From contig OU612071.1 in the NCBI GenBank assembly GCA_914767715.1, forward strand, positions 1,610,001 to 1,674,000: 64,000 nucleotides of DNA, read 5' to 3'. A program made the translations under genes and the position numbers. Below, in pieces: positions 10,740 to 22,087 of this stretch. The DNA is from Membranipora membranacea (lineage: Eukaryota > Bryozoa > Gymnolaemata > Cheilostomatida > Membraniporidae). The notes beneath the pieces were generated by a model. That model was given only the letters and a program-made list of their open reading frames with translations. It was not told the DNA's origin and did no database searches. Numbering within the stretch: the stretch's first letter is position 1; every line of letters begins with the position of its first letter.

Positions 10740-13700
10740 ATTTTAGAAAGGTATCCAATTTTTTCAAATGAAAGTTTGTGTTCTCTCTTTCATAAATCAG
10801 GGTTGACAAATGAGAAAATCAAGTAAAGAAGAATAAACTGTAATTTTTTGCAAAAACACCAGAGTTTTCTAAAACCGTTGCGTGAGTAGACAACTAATCA
10901 AATAGAACCATTGACACTGTTACCACTTCCAAAATAAAACTTCTTAGTGTAAACTCACATCAACTGATGACCTGTACTTTCATTGGTCTGTCATTAGCTC
11001 TCTCTTTCAATCCGGTCTGGAATGTCAGATGAGAGCCATCACGTTGGCTTTGTTTTTATCACAACCAAGGAAAAGAGAACATTCTACGTCCATTATAAAC
11101 CGAAACCAATAGAGAATAACCGCCGTGGGAGGGAATGTTATATCTAGCTTCATTCGTCATGATAATAACATTTTTTCTTATCTCAATGATTAACAAGATA
11201 GCTGGGGTTCCCTTATAGGAGGGGGGGCGACTAATACGCCATTTCTTGATTAACCCCCAATAAGTTAGAAATAAACATTTAAGTAAGTACAGTAAGTTGC
11301 TGGAGAAAGGCAGGGCAAAAACTTTATAGGAGGAAATTCGGCCTTGATACTTTAGAAAAGGCGCAAAATTTAGCACCAACCACACATGCACCCAAGTCAC
11401 CTTTCACACACTGAGAAATATAGTAACATAAAGTAGTATTTTAGGACGGCAGGGTTAGAATAGTGAAAAGACAACTTGTCACTTCAGTTGTCTAGAATGA
11501 ATGGGATGAGAAAACCCCGCGAACTGACGAGATAAGTAAATTAGCATAACTCGCTGTAAGGTGCGCCGCGGTACTGTATAATGCTTAAGGTAAGATGAGA
11601 TAAGTACAAAATATGAGGCTCAGAGGCCAGATTAAAGCTAGTAAATTTTACCAGTCATAATACAGTTCTGTGCTATTAACTAACTGAGCCTTGTCACATT
11701 GCTCAAGAAAAAATGAGTTCTTTAGGTTTAAAAACCTCTGTATATAATTTAATTTAAATTTAGCCTCTCTTGCCAAGCTTTGTTGTCTCCCCCTCCCCCC
11801 CCCCACCTTAAAAACAAAGGTTGTCAAGAGAGGCTTATGAAGCCTCAGACAATTTCTCATATTACATCACATTGTATCACAGACATGTAAATCTCCAGGG
11901 TATAATTTAAAATTTCTCCAAGTGGTAGTGATATGCGCAGTGATGCATTTATCACATTGTTTCACGGTCCTTAAGAGATCCAGCAAACTTCAGACATGAC
12001 ACTGACTGGTGTATATATAAATCTCTGCCTCAGATAAGGGCTTTTATTCTGTGACTGATTCACCCAGGCTCGTATGGGAACGCCCATTTTGTTTTTATAT
12101 TTTGTAATACAGATTGTCTTTATTTATAATTATATGCCACATGATTATTGCATAATTTTGTATATTTACAGCTGAACACAATCTTCTCAGAGAAGAACTC
12201 CCCCATTGCATTTCCTACTCCTGTTGATTTTATGAAAATGTGGGGTAGAGAAGAAAAGGTGCACACTGCCTAAGAGGATGAGGGACTCCATCATCAGGTA
12301 ATCTCTGCCATGTTAGACTTCTGTGCAGGTCCTTCTATGTTGGATTTGGAGGAGATATATCTGTCTGCTTAGGGCAGATATTGCAAAGTCATATCAGGAT
12401 ATAAATTTGGACTTATTATCCTGATGTGAATAATTATGGTACATTAGATTGGATAATGTTTAGTTTGTGATAGAATTAGCAAAATATCTTTAGAGAGTCT
12501 GAGTTTGAATTCCTCTCTAAATGAAAAGGTCCATAGAAATAAGGATTTACTTAACAAGAAAATATATCTAATAAAAAACTCTTTATATATATATCTTTTT
12601 CTAACAGGTTTAATTGTACTTTTCTCCCAGGGGATTATTATATTAACACAATGTCCTCCATGAATTTTATTATTCAACCTTTTCTGTCATAACGATCCAT
12701 CGCTGATTTCTTTTACATGTTGCTAGTCTGTTACTGTTAGCTTCCATCTAAAATCTACAGTAAGATTTAATATCCTGTCAGCTTACTTATAATCTGCAGA
12801 AATCTCTAATGTGTGACCATGTTAACTTTTATTACTAGATGTGAATCCCAAACTGCGTTCAATCTGAACAGGAATTTGTAAATTTGTTTATTAGTGTATT
12901 ATACAAGGGTAAATACAATAATTGTGTTCTCTATTTGAGTATGTGATGTTCTGCTGCCATCACTGTATAGAATTATACCATATATGTTAGTTACCGGCAG
13001 CTAGTAGAACTTTGTTATATGGAGGTAGAATCAACTCTGTGGATATTACTCTATTCCCTTTTTTTGTTTCTCAAAAGTGAATCTCAGATTTTTAGGCTAT
13101 TGGAAGGAATCATTGAGGTACATGTTACACAGTGAGGCATTTCTTGTCTCTAATAGAATATGATGTTTTGTGATATTATGATTATTTCAGTGAGGTGAGT
13201 TTTCTATTTTAAGTCTTTTAGATGTTATGAATATAAGTATTTATAATAGAGATACAAATACATCACTGTTACTCCACCTTGTTATATACAAGCCTCCACA
13301 GCTTATTATTACTATCAGTGATTCTCACACTCAAGTTTGTACTAGATTGGAGTCGGCTCCTCTTAATGCCCTCCATAAGTTTATGACTGTTCTGAGTTGA
13401 TATTTTGGGACCGCCAGCTGAGGTGTCCAGCTTATGCAACTCAACATCGAGACTGAGGTCTTAGATAAATTTTTCGGGTATGTTAAAATAAAATGGCCTA
13501 TGTTATGTCCTGAAGTGAGAACCTCCCAACAAAAGTCACACCTTTGTTCGGTTCGATTCCAGCAATATATGGCAGGTCGTGTAAGACCTGACACGGCTGC
13601 TTACACCCCTCAGTCCAGTCACCGTCCGGACCTAATAAAATCAATACACTGAAATCCTAACACTGAGCAGCCAGTAACTATGAATCAGACTAAAATTATT

Positions 13701-13900
13701 ATTTGTATTCTTTTCTGTGGCTGACTATCACTTCTCAAACACATTCCTCTGAGCCATATGATTAAATGAGTCGCTAAATTCTTGTTGGCACCTAATATAA
13801 CCAATTTGAGAAAGCAAATGTAGCGATCAATATGCCAATTCTGAAATCATCAGATGGTGTTCCGGAAACCAGAAACATTATCCAGCACAACCTTCCATCT
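10740..13900. other. No gene recognised; AT-rich DNA
   Basis: No long reading frame, family motif or convincing splice-bounded exon was found. The only structure is the small foldback at 11761-11836 and a run of C residues inside it. Confidence 0.5.
11761..11836. repeat. Short foldback element with C-rich core
   Basis: Arms 'agcctctcttgccaagcttt' and its near reverse complement (ending 'gtcaagagaggct') flank a core with a long C run. Related sequences with the same AAGCTTTGT arm and G/C-tract core occur at 13911-13976, 32990-33034 and 59992-60036. It looks like a tiny nonautonomous inverted-repeat element. Confidence 0.5.
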
Positions 13901-13910
13901 AGCTAGTCTC

Positions 13911-13976
13911 GACAAGCTTTGTCGTGTGGGAGGGAGCCTGGTGTTCCTCCCCAACAAAGCTTGCCAATTAAGACAA
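13911..13976. repeat. Short foldback element with G/C-rich core
   Basis: 'gacaagctttgt' and 'acaaagcttgcc' form arms around a core with GGGAGGG and CCTCCCC. Same family as 11761-11836. Confidence 0.45.
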
Positions 13977-13999
13977 GCTCCTTTTTATCCAGTCACTAG

Positions 14000-15530
14000 A
14001 GTAATGCAGAGAGATGTTAAGATATACTGTGAATAAAATTGAAAGAAACCAAGGCGAATGCAAACTCAAAATATATAAATTTATGAAAAGAATATAAGGG
14101 ATTGTCCACGCTTGTGCAAAAATAGCTAATCAATAAGAGAATCAAACAACTAGTAGTCTAAGTAATTCTGTTCAGCTGTTCAATCTGTTCAGCCTGTCCA
14201 GTAATTTAGTTACCTCTGAGCAGCTTGTCACCATCAATGCTAGTTTGAATATATAGATCAAGAGTAGACTATGATGTGAATCCCACCGAATAGCCAAGTG
14301 AATGTAAATCTATAACATTAGATAAACTGCCGTATGGATCAGTTAAGTCACCCGTTTATATCTTAACCAAATTCTTCAGAGCTTCAGCACCTCTTATCAA
14401 TAGCAGTGAACTTTTGTAGTATGTTTATTTATGTTTAACATTTCTGTGTTAAAAAACTAACAGTTTTTTTTGTTTTTTGTATCATTATCATCCATTTATT
14501 ATTGTTCTCATTTGGTCAGGAGTTTTATTTCACATTCCAATCCATCCCATAATGAGCTCTGGATTAACAAGTGCTGGGAAGATCACCACTATTCACCACC
14601 AGCACTCATGGCAACCAAGCAGTAATATTATGTCACTCTCTGGTTTGGATGAAGATGCAATGATAAATCTTATGGGATGGTGCACATGTAGTAGTATAAA
14701 AAATACTCTCCTGTAGAAATGTATCTAGTAGGGCTCTTACAGCAATGAGGAACATAATTGCCGTTCTCCACGGTTTTATACCTGAGAGACAGTCTAGTAG
14801 ACTTTGATTTTCTGCCACACTTCATGACAATATATCAGTTGGTTCCAAAAGATTCAGATTATTTTTGTTTTGAGCAGCTATTTAAGTTCTTTATACCACT
14901 TTGAATAATGTGTCATTCTGGTTCATTTAACAACTAGATATAAATGATTTCCTGGTGTACAAATCTTATATTACAAACTGAATAATCAATATCAGATATA
15001 TTACAATATGAGAAAATGAATAAGATTATCAATGAGTTAAAGAATTTGAGCCTTGGGAGGGTTATGTGAGGTAATCTGATCCAACATATGGATTCCTTGT
15101 GTCTTTTTACATCTATAGGTCCAAGTTCCTAATCTCTGTGACCATCGTGTGAGGAATAATGACCTGATATAGAAGTGCTCACTTTATCGGTTAGAAAACC
15201 TTTATTTTGGGAATTCCTAATTCAGGATGACGTAGGGGCGGAGCTCACATTATCGCAATTACTACCGTAGGGTCGCGTATTGTAGCCGCATGGTTAATGT
15301 CCATGAGTGGTTAAAACTTAGTCAAGCATACCGCAGTTATAATAAGGGCATTGTTTCCAAATTCTATAGGCAGGCAGCTAATGAGTGAACCAAGGAGTAA
15401 AAGTCTTTTACTCCTTGAGTGAACATACATACTAACTCAATTGTAACATGCTAGCATCGACTATATATCTCTTATTTTTATTAACAATATCCGACCTCAG
15501 AAGAGACATATAGAATTGGAGAGCTCAATG
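14000..15530. other. No gene recognised
   Basis: AT-rich DNA without coding signal. A small perfect stem, 'caaggagtaaaa' against 'ttttactccttg', lies at 15391-15417. Nothing else stands out. Confidence 0.45.
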
Positions 15531-15533
15531 TAT

Positions 15534-15609
15534 GATAATTATTATGTAGGTGTAACAAGGCAACAACAGTCAAGCAGTTGTTGCCTCGTTACACCTACAT
15601 AAAATTATC
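15534..15609. repeat. Long near-perfect hairpin
   Basis: Left arm 15534-15567 and right arm 15577-15609 pair almost completely ('tgtaggtgtaac' with 'gttacacctaca', 'aggcaacaac' with 'gttgttgcct') around a 9-nt loop, agtcaagca. One mismatch sits between the two named blocks and another near the base of the stem. It could be a solo foldback MITE or a structured RNA. No transcription signal is visible. Confidence 0.7.
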
Positions 15610-15799
15610 ATCCAATTAGAAACAATCTGACCCATAGTTAACCAATCAGCATTCTTCTTCTTGTTTTTAAATATTATTGTTGCTCATTGGGTTTATATTG
15701 GTATAATGCATAATTACATGTGGGTCTAATTCACCTATGATAAATACACTTCCCTAGAGTGAAGTTCAAAGTTTGGTCAGGAGGAGATAATCACTAAAT

Positions 15800-17265
15800 T
15801 CAGCCAACACTTTTAATGACCTGAGTGAGGCTTATCAAGTTGGGCAGTGAAGTCCTCCATGACCTGAATCAATGCATCTACTGTACCAATATTAGGCCGG
15901 GATGCAAACTGCGACGGATCGATTACTTTATCCAGCTGCGTTCTCAATTTGTTGATGATCACTTCTTACATAACTTGCCCAGGTGACAGATCAGTGATAT
16001 TGGGCGGTAGTCCTTGTTCTTAGTAGGACACGATATCTTAGGAATAGGGTTGATCTGCGCGCGTTTCCACCTGTCTGGATATTCGGCACTTGCGAGCATA
16101 CAGTTGATTATATTACACAGTGGGACGCATATATCCTCTTTCCCTTCCAAGGAGACCCAGGTTGGGAAATCCTCCTCAGATGTTGCTTTTGAGGTGTCAA
16201 GTTTATTGAGTAGATGTTTTACCTCGCCTGTACTGAGGGGTTGTAGAGTCTTAGATTCTGGGGTTTTATCCGGATCAATGTCTGAGATTCGTTCACCACC
16301 TACAGATGCATATTAGTTATTAAGCTGTTATCTGAAGTACTGACTGGTCATAGGACGGCCTTCTATAATTGGTTGCTTTACCTCGCTGGTTGTTTTGTTC
16401 GGCTGCGTTATGGATTTTAATGTAGACCACCATTCTTTGGTATTTTGATTTTTGTTGAGCTGATTTTTCACAAATGCTGTTTTACTGGCTCTGATTTTAC
16501 GTTGAACCAGTGCCCTTAACACTTTCCAGGATCTACATCTGTTCTTATGAGCTTTATCTCTGGCTTGCACTAACTTGGATATGCTATTCGTCATCCAAGC
16601 AGGGCGGTCTCTTCGTACTTTGCGAGTTCATAATGGGCAGTGATGATCTATAATCCTATTGATGGAGGGTATGCAGAGCATCAACCTTGGTGTGCACATT
16701 TGTCGAGAGCAAAACATTGTTCCAGGTCTCTTTGGCTATGTCATGCAGTACTCGGGTTTTCCGCTCTGGTGTGATTAGTCGCTTGTTGGTGCGAATGTAC
16801 TTAGAAGCTTTCTTGGCTTTGTTGCTTTTTAACAGTATACAACAGTGGTCATTATTTTGATATTGGTGCAAGCTCAACTGCTCGCTTATAATCCACTATA
16901 TTTGTGAGTATGAGGTTCAGTATTGGTTGTTCGCGTGTATTAAAGTCAACTAAATGATATATATCCAGCTGCTTAAACAAACCCTCTACTGGCAAATGAT
17001 TGAAATCACCAGCTATTACAAATTTGGCAAGTGGGTGTTTCTTACTTAGCTGTCAGAATTCCGACCCTGCCACCTATGTGATTTTTGCGATTGCAATAGA
17101 AATGTTGATACCCATCTAATTGCCGGTATTGTTCTTTTTTTGCTGTTAGCCACGTTTCGGTCAGGCATATTATTTGTGGTTGATGGATTTCCACAATCAC
17201 TGCTAACTCGGCAAGCTTCCATTCATTAAGCGACCTACAGTTGGTGCATAGGAGCGACGGTAGCA
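15800..17265 (-). pseudogene. LINE (CR1/Jockey-like) fragment: endonuclease plus start of RT
   Basis: Minus-strand reading order: 'CTNCRSLNEWKLAEL' and 'ICLTETWL' (endonuclease start, 17.26-17.04 kb), a region with 'NNDHC' near 16.86 kb, 'WKVLRALVQRKIRASK' and 'EWWSTLKSI' linker peptides (16.6-16.33 kb), then the RT entry 'NPIPKI', 'DYRPISLICHLGKL' at about 16.1-15.97 kb and 'KVIDPSQFASRPN' near 15.9 kb. Several frameshifts and stops separate the pieces. The copy stops inside the palm domain, so it is truncated at both ends. Its 5' end is fused to the NTase-TPR exon with no visible gap. Same family as the 1.4 kb and 8.2 kb endonuclease fragments. Confidence 0.75.
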
Positions 17266-19098
17266 CCATCCCATCCGTTGCTGTGTAAAGGATGAAATGC
17301 TTCAGAACCTTGACAAGCATCTGTAGAGGTGTTGATCTGTTCGGATGATGCAGCATAAGCAGCTTGGCCCATTCAAACTGATTGAGAGCGCGTTCTTTCT
17401 TATTCTCTGGTGACCGAATTCCAGTCAAACTTTTCTCTGCTAACTCATACATTCTCTTCGCATCACTTAGATTTCCCATCCCTTCATTACACTTTCCCAT
17501 ACCTCTGTAGACCTCAGTCAGTCTGACCCCGTACTTCTTCATCTTCAGTTTGTCATCACATACTTGTTGATACAGCTTCAGGGCCTGTTTGTAGTTCTTT
17601 AACTTGAGATGAGAATGTGCCAGAATGTAGCAAACATTCTCATTCGGATCATTAGTAGCTGTATCAGATCGAACGACTGCGTCCCATTGACAAGAATAGA
17701 AGTTTGCAAAAGTCAAACTAAGCAAACTTTCATTGATGTCTGTTTGTGTTATCAGCTCTACATCCTCCACTGTTGAATGGTCATTTAATGAAGAAAAGTG
17801 AAACTGCATATCTAGCATAGTCCTGGTTAGCATATGAAATTCCTCTGCTGCTAGTTTCCAGAGTTTACTACCAACAAACACAAGTCTCTCCCCTCCGTCC
17901 TAGTTGTAACCGTATCGGTTCCTGTCTCTGTTTCCTCAGAGTCATATGTGGAAAACTGATCATGCTTAGAATCCATGAATATGTAGCATCTCAGACGTGA
18001 GTATGACGCATAGGCAAGGAGAAACTGAAGAGAGTTGTTGAAAGAATTTTCATGCTCTGAATGTAGTTTTTTCCAGCTTTCCAATGTCTGCCAGGAGTCA
18101 CATTCAGATGAACATTTGATGATTGCGGTGTCTAGAAGGACAAGTGAGGGGAATCGATAAAGCAAAGTTTTTGCATTCAATGTGAAACCTGCTGAATACT
18201 CATTGAATTCAGGCCGAAATTTGTACCGCTTTATGTCACTGAGTAGCATTTGTAGACTTACACTGAGTCTGTAAGAGTTCATTTCCTTGTCTACAATCGC
18301 TCTCTCATTCTCAAAATCTGTGAGCAGTATTTCTTTTTTGTCTTGAGTGTATAGTAAAGTTGTGAATCTCAGCATAGCAGTTATGTCCCCTTTTATTGCA
18401 TCAGTGGGATCAGGAGCTATGAACTTATCCTTGTATACTTTAATCAGTTCACCAGATGTTGCAATAAACTGATTTGGAGACTCTGAATTTCCTGTCGGAA
18501 CATTCCCTGATGTTTTGGTAATCCCATCGATTTGGTAGCCATGATATCTTCCGTCCACATACCAGTCTTTCAGTTCCTCAATGTCCAGTGAGCTCAGCTT
18601 TGGTTCCCTGAGGGCGCCTATGTAGAAATAGGTCAAGACGGCAAGCCGCTCAAAATATTCAGTGTGACCAGCGTCCTTTACCAGAAAGAGGTATTCTATA
18701 TCAGAATAAGGTGTTGCCTCCCCTCTACCTAGTGAGCCTATCCCAACCACAGAAAATGTACAAGGAGGTTTGACTTGTATACTCGCTAGAGACTTCTCAA
18801 CAACCAAAGCAGCAAACTCCTCCATCATCTTATTAGAATCTTCAACGGTTTGTTGGATCTCTATGCAATTCTGTTCGGTTCTGATCTTGCTATCTAGTTT
18901 CGTGATCCGAGATTTAAGTTCAGGCCTAATTAAGTGTAGCCTATCATGTAGCTGTTCAATATTCTGATAAAAAGTCTTATCACTGATGTTACAGTCTGTG
19001 TCAAGATACATCTGAAGGACATTCGAGGCTCTCTGGCTCCATGAATCATCCGGTGATGAGCTGAATGTCACTGCAGCTGAGTTGTATAGAGTGAAAGC
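17263..19098 (-). pseudogene. Ankyrin-NTase-TPR gene copy 1, NTase/TPR exon (frameshifted, 3' end replaced by LINE)
   Basis: Starts at a TTTCAG acceptor (exon begins AFTLYNS). A coiled-coil-like charged stretch follows, then a DUF294/GlnD-type nucleotidyltransferase motif, GSLGRGEATPYSDIEYL (near 18.74-18.69 kb), giving the G-S plus D-x-E metal-binding pattern. Later comes 'KFRPEFNEYSAGFTLN', conserved with the copy at 58.8 kb. TPR-like helices (W-D-A-V-V-R-S ... L-K-N-Y-K-Q-A-L ... Y-R-G-M-G-K-C) occupy 17.7-17.4 kb. Compared with copy 2, one base is missing near 17,900, shifting the frame. At about 17,263 the gene stops matching copy 2 and runs in frame into LINE endonuclease. The product in animals is uncharacterised to my knowledge; nucleotidyl transfer is only inferred from the motif. 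Probably dead, unless the frameshift is an assembly error. Confidence 0.8.
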
Positions 19099-19342
19099 CT
19101 GAAACAATCAAATTATAGTCTTATATATCCAACTGTGTAATCAGAGTGACTAAATTGTGATTCACATAACTTGGGTAGATATGTTATAGGATATCATGAG
19201 TACTATGCATTTAAAAACACTGTTTTCAAGTACCTTATGAGGGTTAACATAGGTGCAGTGATTCCTTAGTATTTAATCATCATACCCAAATTTAGCACCT
19301 ATAGCCTACAGGATATTCATTTATTTTGAATAAATTGCTCAC

Positions 19343-19492
19343 CTTGAGAGCATCTTGCCACTCTCCTTTGGATACAAACTTAACCTCATAGAACTCAGCT
19401 AGATCATTCAGATGTGGCTTCTGTGACTCGAAATCTTTAATGCCTCTCTTCATGTAAGATTTCTGAAATGACTTCTTAATCTGATCGCTCAT
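19343..19492 (-). CDS. Ankyrin-NTase-TPR gene copy 1, linker exon
   Basis: A 50-codon exon (MSDQIKKSFQKSY ... GEWQDALK) with an AG acceptor (TTTAAAG) directly before its ATG and donor AAG|GTGAGC. Both junctions are phase 0. It joins without frame change to the ankyrin exon upstream (ends GCG|GTAAGC at 19651) and to the NTase exon downstream (19098). The ATG could also serve as a start, but the acceptor immediately before it favours an internal exon. Sequence resembles a TPR-adjacent helical segment; no independent function is known. Confidence 0.65.
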
Positions 19493-19650
19493 CTTTAAAT
19501 ATTAGAGGTTCAAAATTTACTTTAAAACAATTACTGTTAGCTGTTAACTTTTAGAAAAGTGCAATTAATACAAATGTACATAGTAATGATTACCATTTTG
19601 TCATTGCATTGTGGAGATGGGGGAGGGATGAGGGGAAGAATCATGCTTAC

Positions 19651-20861
19651 CGCTCTCATCAGAGGTGGTGATAGGTTCGCTACAAGAGCCTCTACTGCTG
19701 CTTTCTGTTCACATCTTATAGACATGAGCTTCAGCTGCTGTTCTGGTGTTAGATTATCTAGTAGAGCATGGCTGGGCAACCTTTGCTTGAAAAAGGCCAC
19801 ATTTCACGCCGGCTCAACTCAAAAGGCCGCAACATATCTTTCAGGGATAAAAATGGAACTAGAGTAGCAATTTGGCAATTCCTATTTTGTAAAAATTAAA
19901 ACAGATTTATGTCTAAAAACTGCAGTATGTTGCAAAAACAATCAACTCAGCAAAAATACTGGTTTATCTAATCTTCTTGAGTTTTGTGATGTCATTTTGC
20001 CTCATGATTTGATTGTGTACATGTCTGTATCCCCATGTTTCATGTGTATGACAAAGCGTAGGGTGGGTGTGGGAGGGGTGCTGTAGCACCCTCCCAGGGG
20101 TTAAAGTGTAAATAAAGTTCATACAGGACTGTTTTGATGGAGAAGGAAGTATTTTCGAGGATCGAAAAAAAGATTTTTAAATATTTTCGTGTCCTGTCAA
20201 TGTTTTCACCTTACAGCTCCCGCCCTCTCACAAAGGAGGGAAATTTTTGTGAATGATTATGAAATGAAGAATTCAATATGGAACATCTCAGCCATGATGC
20301 AGGAGCACTTGTCACAAAGGGAATTTTTGTCCACAGAGACTGTTTTGCAAAAAAAAAATTACTATAATGTTAGAGTAATTTGTAATTTTAACATTCAAAG
20401 GTCACTGTTTTGTAATATTTCATAAGGACAACAACTTGATGAAGTAGTAACAGTGGCTAGGAAGCTTAGCTACATGCATAATACAGAATGGCCACTATTT
20501 AGAAATATCTTGAGCTTACAGAGCGCTATGCATACTTGGTTATCCACATAAAAAAAGGGGAATCAAAATTAATGTATAAAAAGTTTTACAAGTATAATGC
20601 CACAATTAGGCCGCAAAATATTACCCATTAGGCCGCACTGGCAAAAAGGCCGCAGGTTGCCCACAGCTGTAGTAGAGCCTTCACTGTGTCTGTGTGACCT
20701 CTCCGTGATGCCCTGTATAAAGCTGTCTCACCATCCTTATCCTCTATAGAGATGAGCTGCAGCTGCTGATCTGGTGTTAGATTATCTAATAGAGCCTTCA
20801 CTGTGTCTGTGTGACCTTCCTGTGATGCAAGTAATAAAGAGTCTGATAAGCGAAGATCCAT
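19651..20861 (-). pseudogene. Ankyrin-NTase-TPR gene copy 1, ankyrin exon split by a hAT-like insertion
   Basis: From the ATG at 20861 the minus strand encodes M-D-L-R-L-S-D then ankyrin-type repeats: S-Q-E-G-H-T-D-T-V-K-A-L-L, 'GETALYRASRRGHTDTVKAL', each followed by an unusual L-D-N-L-T-P-[DE]-Q-Q-L-[QK]-L spacer. The frame is interrupted at 20669 by a 903-bp element and resumes at 19766 (duplicated 8-bp target at 19759-19766) with the next spacer, ending at donor GCG|GTAAGC. Without the insertion the exon reads through in frame. Ankyrin repeats usually bind protein partners; here they would be the N-terminal sensor or adaptor part of the NTase-TPR protein (inference). The insertion puts stops into the exon. 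Confidence 0.7.
19767..20669 (+). mobile_element. Nonautonomous hAT-like transposon, copy 1 (903 bp)
   Basis: Ends CATGGCTGGGCAACC and GGTTGCCCACAGCTG are imperfect terminal inverted repeats with the hAT-type 'tGGGCAACCt...aaGGCCgC' pattern. The flanking 8-bp direct repeat TAGTAGAG (19759-19766 and 20670-20677) is a perfect target duplication, the hallmark length for hAT. No transposase is encoded. A near-identical copy lies at 22296-23197. Confidence 0.92.
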
Positions 20862-21254
20862 TATTCTGCTCCGTCCAGTAGGTGGTTCTTATGTCTGATA
20901 CCTAAATAATATAAATTTCAATGATTATCATGAGCAGCATTCAATAGTAAATATCAGTACAGATTTCAAAGGTTCATCTACAGATGGTTGTTTTGAGTTG
21001 ATCTGTGGAGTCCTCTTGGCATAATTCAGTGCCAGAAAGAAGGAGGGAGAGAAGTTTTATATAAATCACAATCCAGTCATCCACACAAACCTTGATTTTG
21101 GATCGTGATTCAATACTAACTCCTTCTGTTACTACACTATTCAGTCTTATTACGCTACAAACAATTAGGTCCTTACTGTATATTGCGTTATTTCACAAAT
21201 CTATGGATGGAATTTGTTTATGACCGAAAAAAATTGTCCAAGATTAATGTGGCA

Positions 21255-21860
21255 AAGTTACATTGTTGTTGAAACCAGGGGTTTTAGAATAACTGATACA
21301 ACTAAACTCAATACAATCAATAGAACAGGCTCACCTCAACTCACTGCTACAAAGTCTGACTTGCTCAAGCAAGATCTTCTCGGCACAGAGCTGTTAGTGG
21401 ATTGTCCTCTCTACAAGCCACCAGCCTTTTGGTTGACTCTACAAGTAAAATAATCCTCATATGAGTAATCTAGCTGTCCTCATGAGTATACATATTGCAC
21501 AGTAAACAGTCATAAGTAGAGTCGCTCTCTCAATCTTGCCTTCTTTGTTTTTTCTTTGCTTTTTAGGTTTTGTCTATTTTTGTTGTAGTTTTTCGGTGTT
21601 TTTGTCTGGATCCATAATATGTAATAATATATATAATATATATATATATATATGTAGTTGGTACAAAGGTATTATATGATTCCTCGGGACGAAATATGAT
21701 AGTAGTCTGTTTGCAGCTATGTGACTGACTTTTTTCTTGCTAAGACATGCTATATTTATACCTTTGTATTCCAACCACATGTGAACATGGGAGTTGCCTT
21801 CATTTATGTGTGGAGGGGCAACTCAAAAGTTATATATGATGGCTATTAGAATTTGACTTA
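21255..21860 (+). repeat. Interspersed repeat, inverted copy at 53393-53995
   Basis: Shared features in opposite orientation: 'ggggttttagaataactgat', 'gacttgctcaagcaagatct', a (TA)n microsatellite near 21630-21652 and 'gagttgcc...tttatgtgtgg'. Divergence is moderate. No coding capacity or clear termini; class unknown. Confidence 0.8.
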
Positions 21861-22087
21861 TATTTAATATAGCATTGTGAAACCTGTTGAATATTGATTG
21901 AAGCTGTTCTGAGTACGACAAAAACCTATTTCAGTAATTGATTAAATTCATAGAATGTTTAACTGCATTAGATCAGGGAAGGTGGGATATATGGAGATTG
22001 CACTCAACTTGTCACGTGAATTTTTTGTCTACAATCATAGGTACTGTTGAAAATTTGTCTTCTCATGATTACATAATGGTTTATGAC

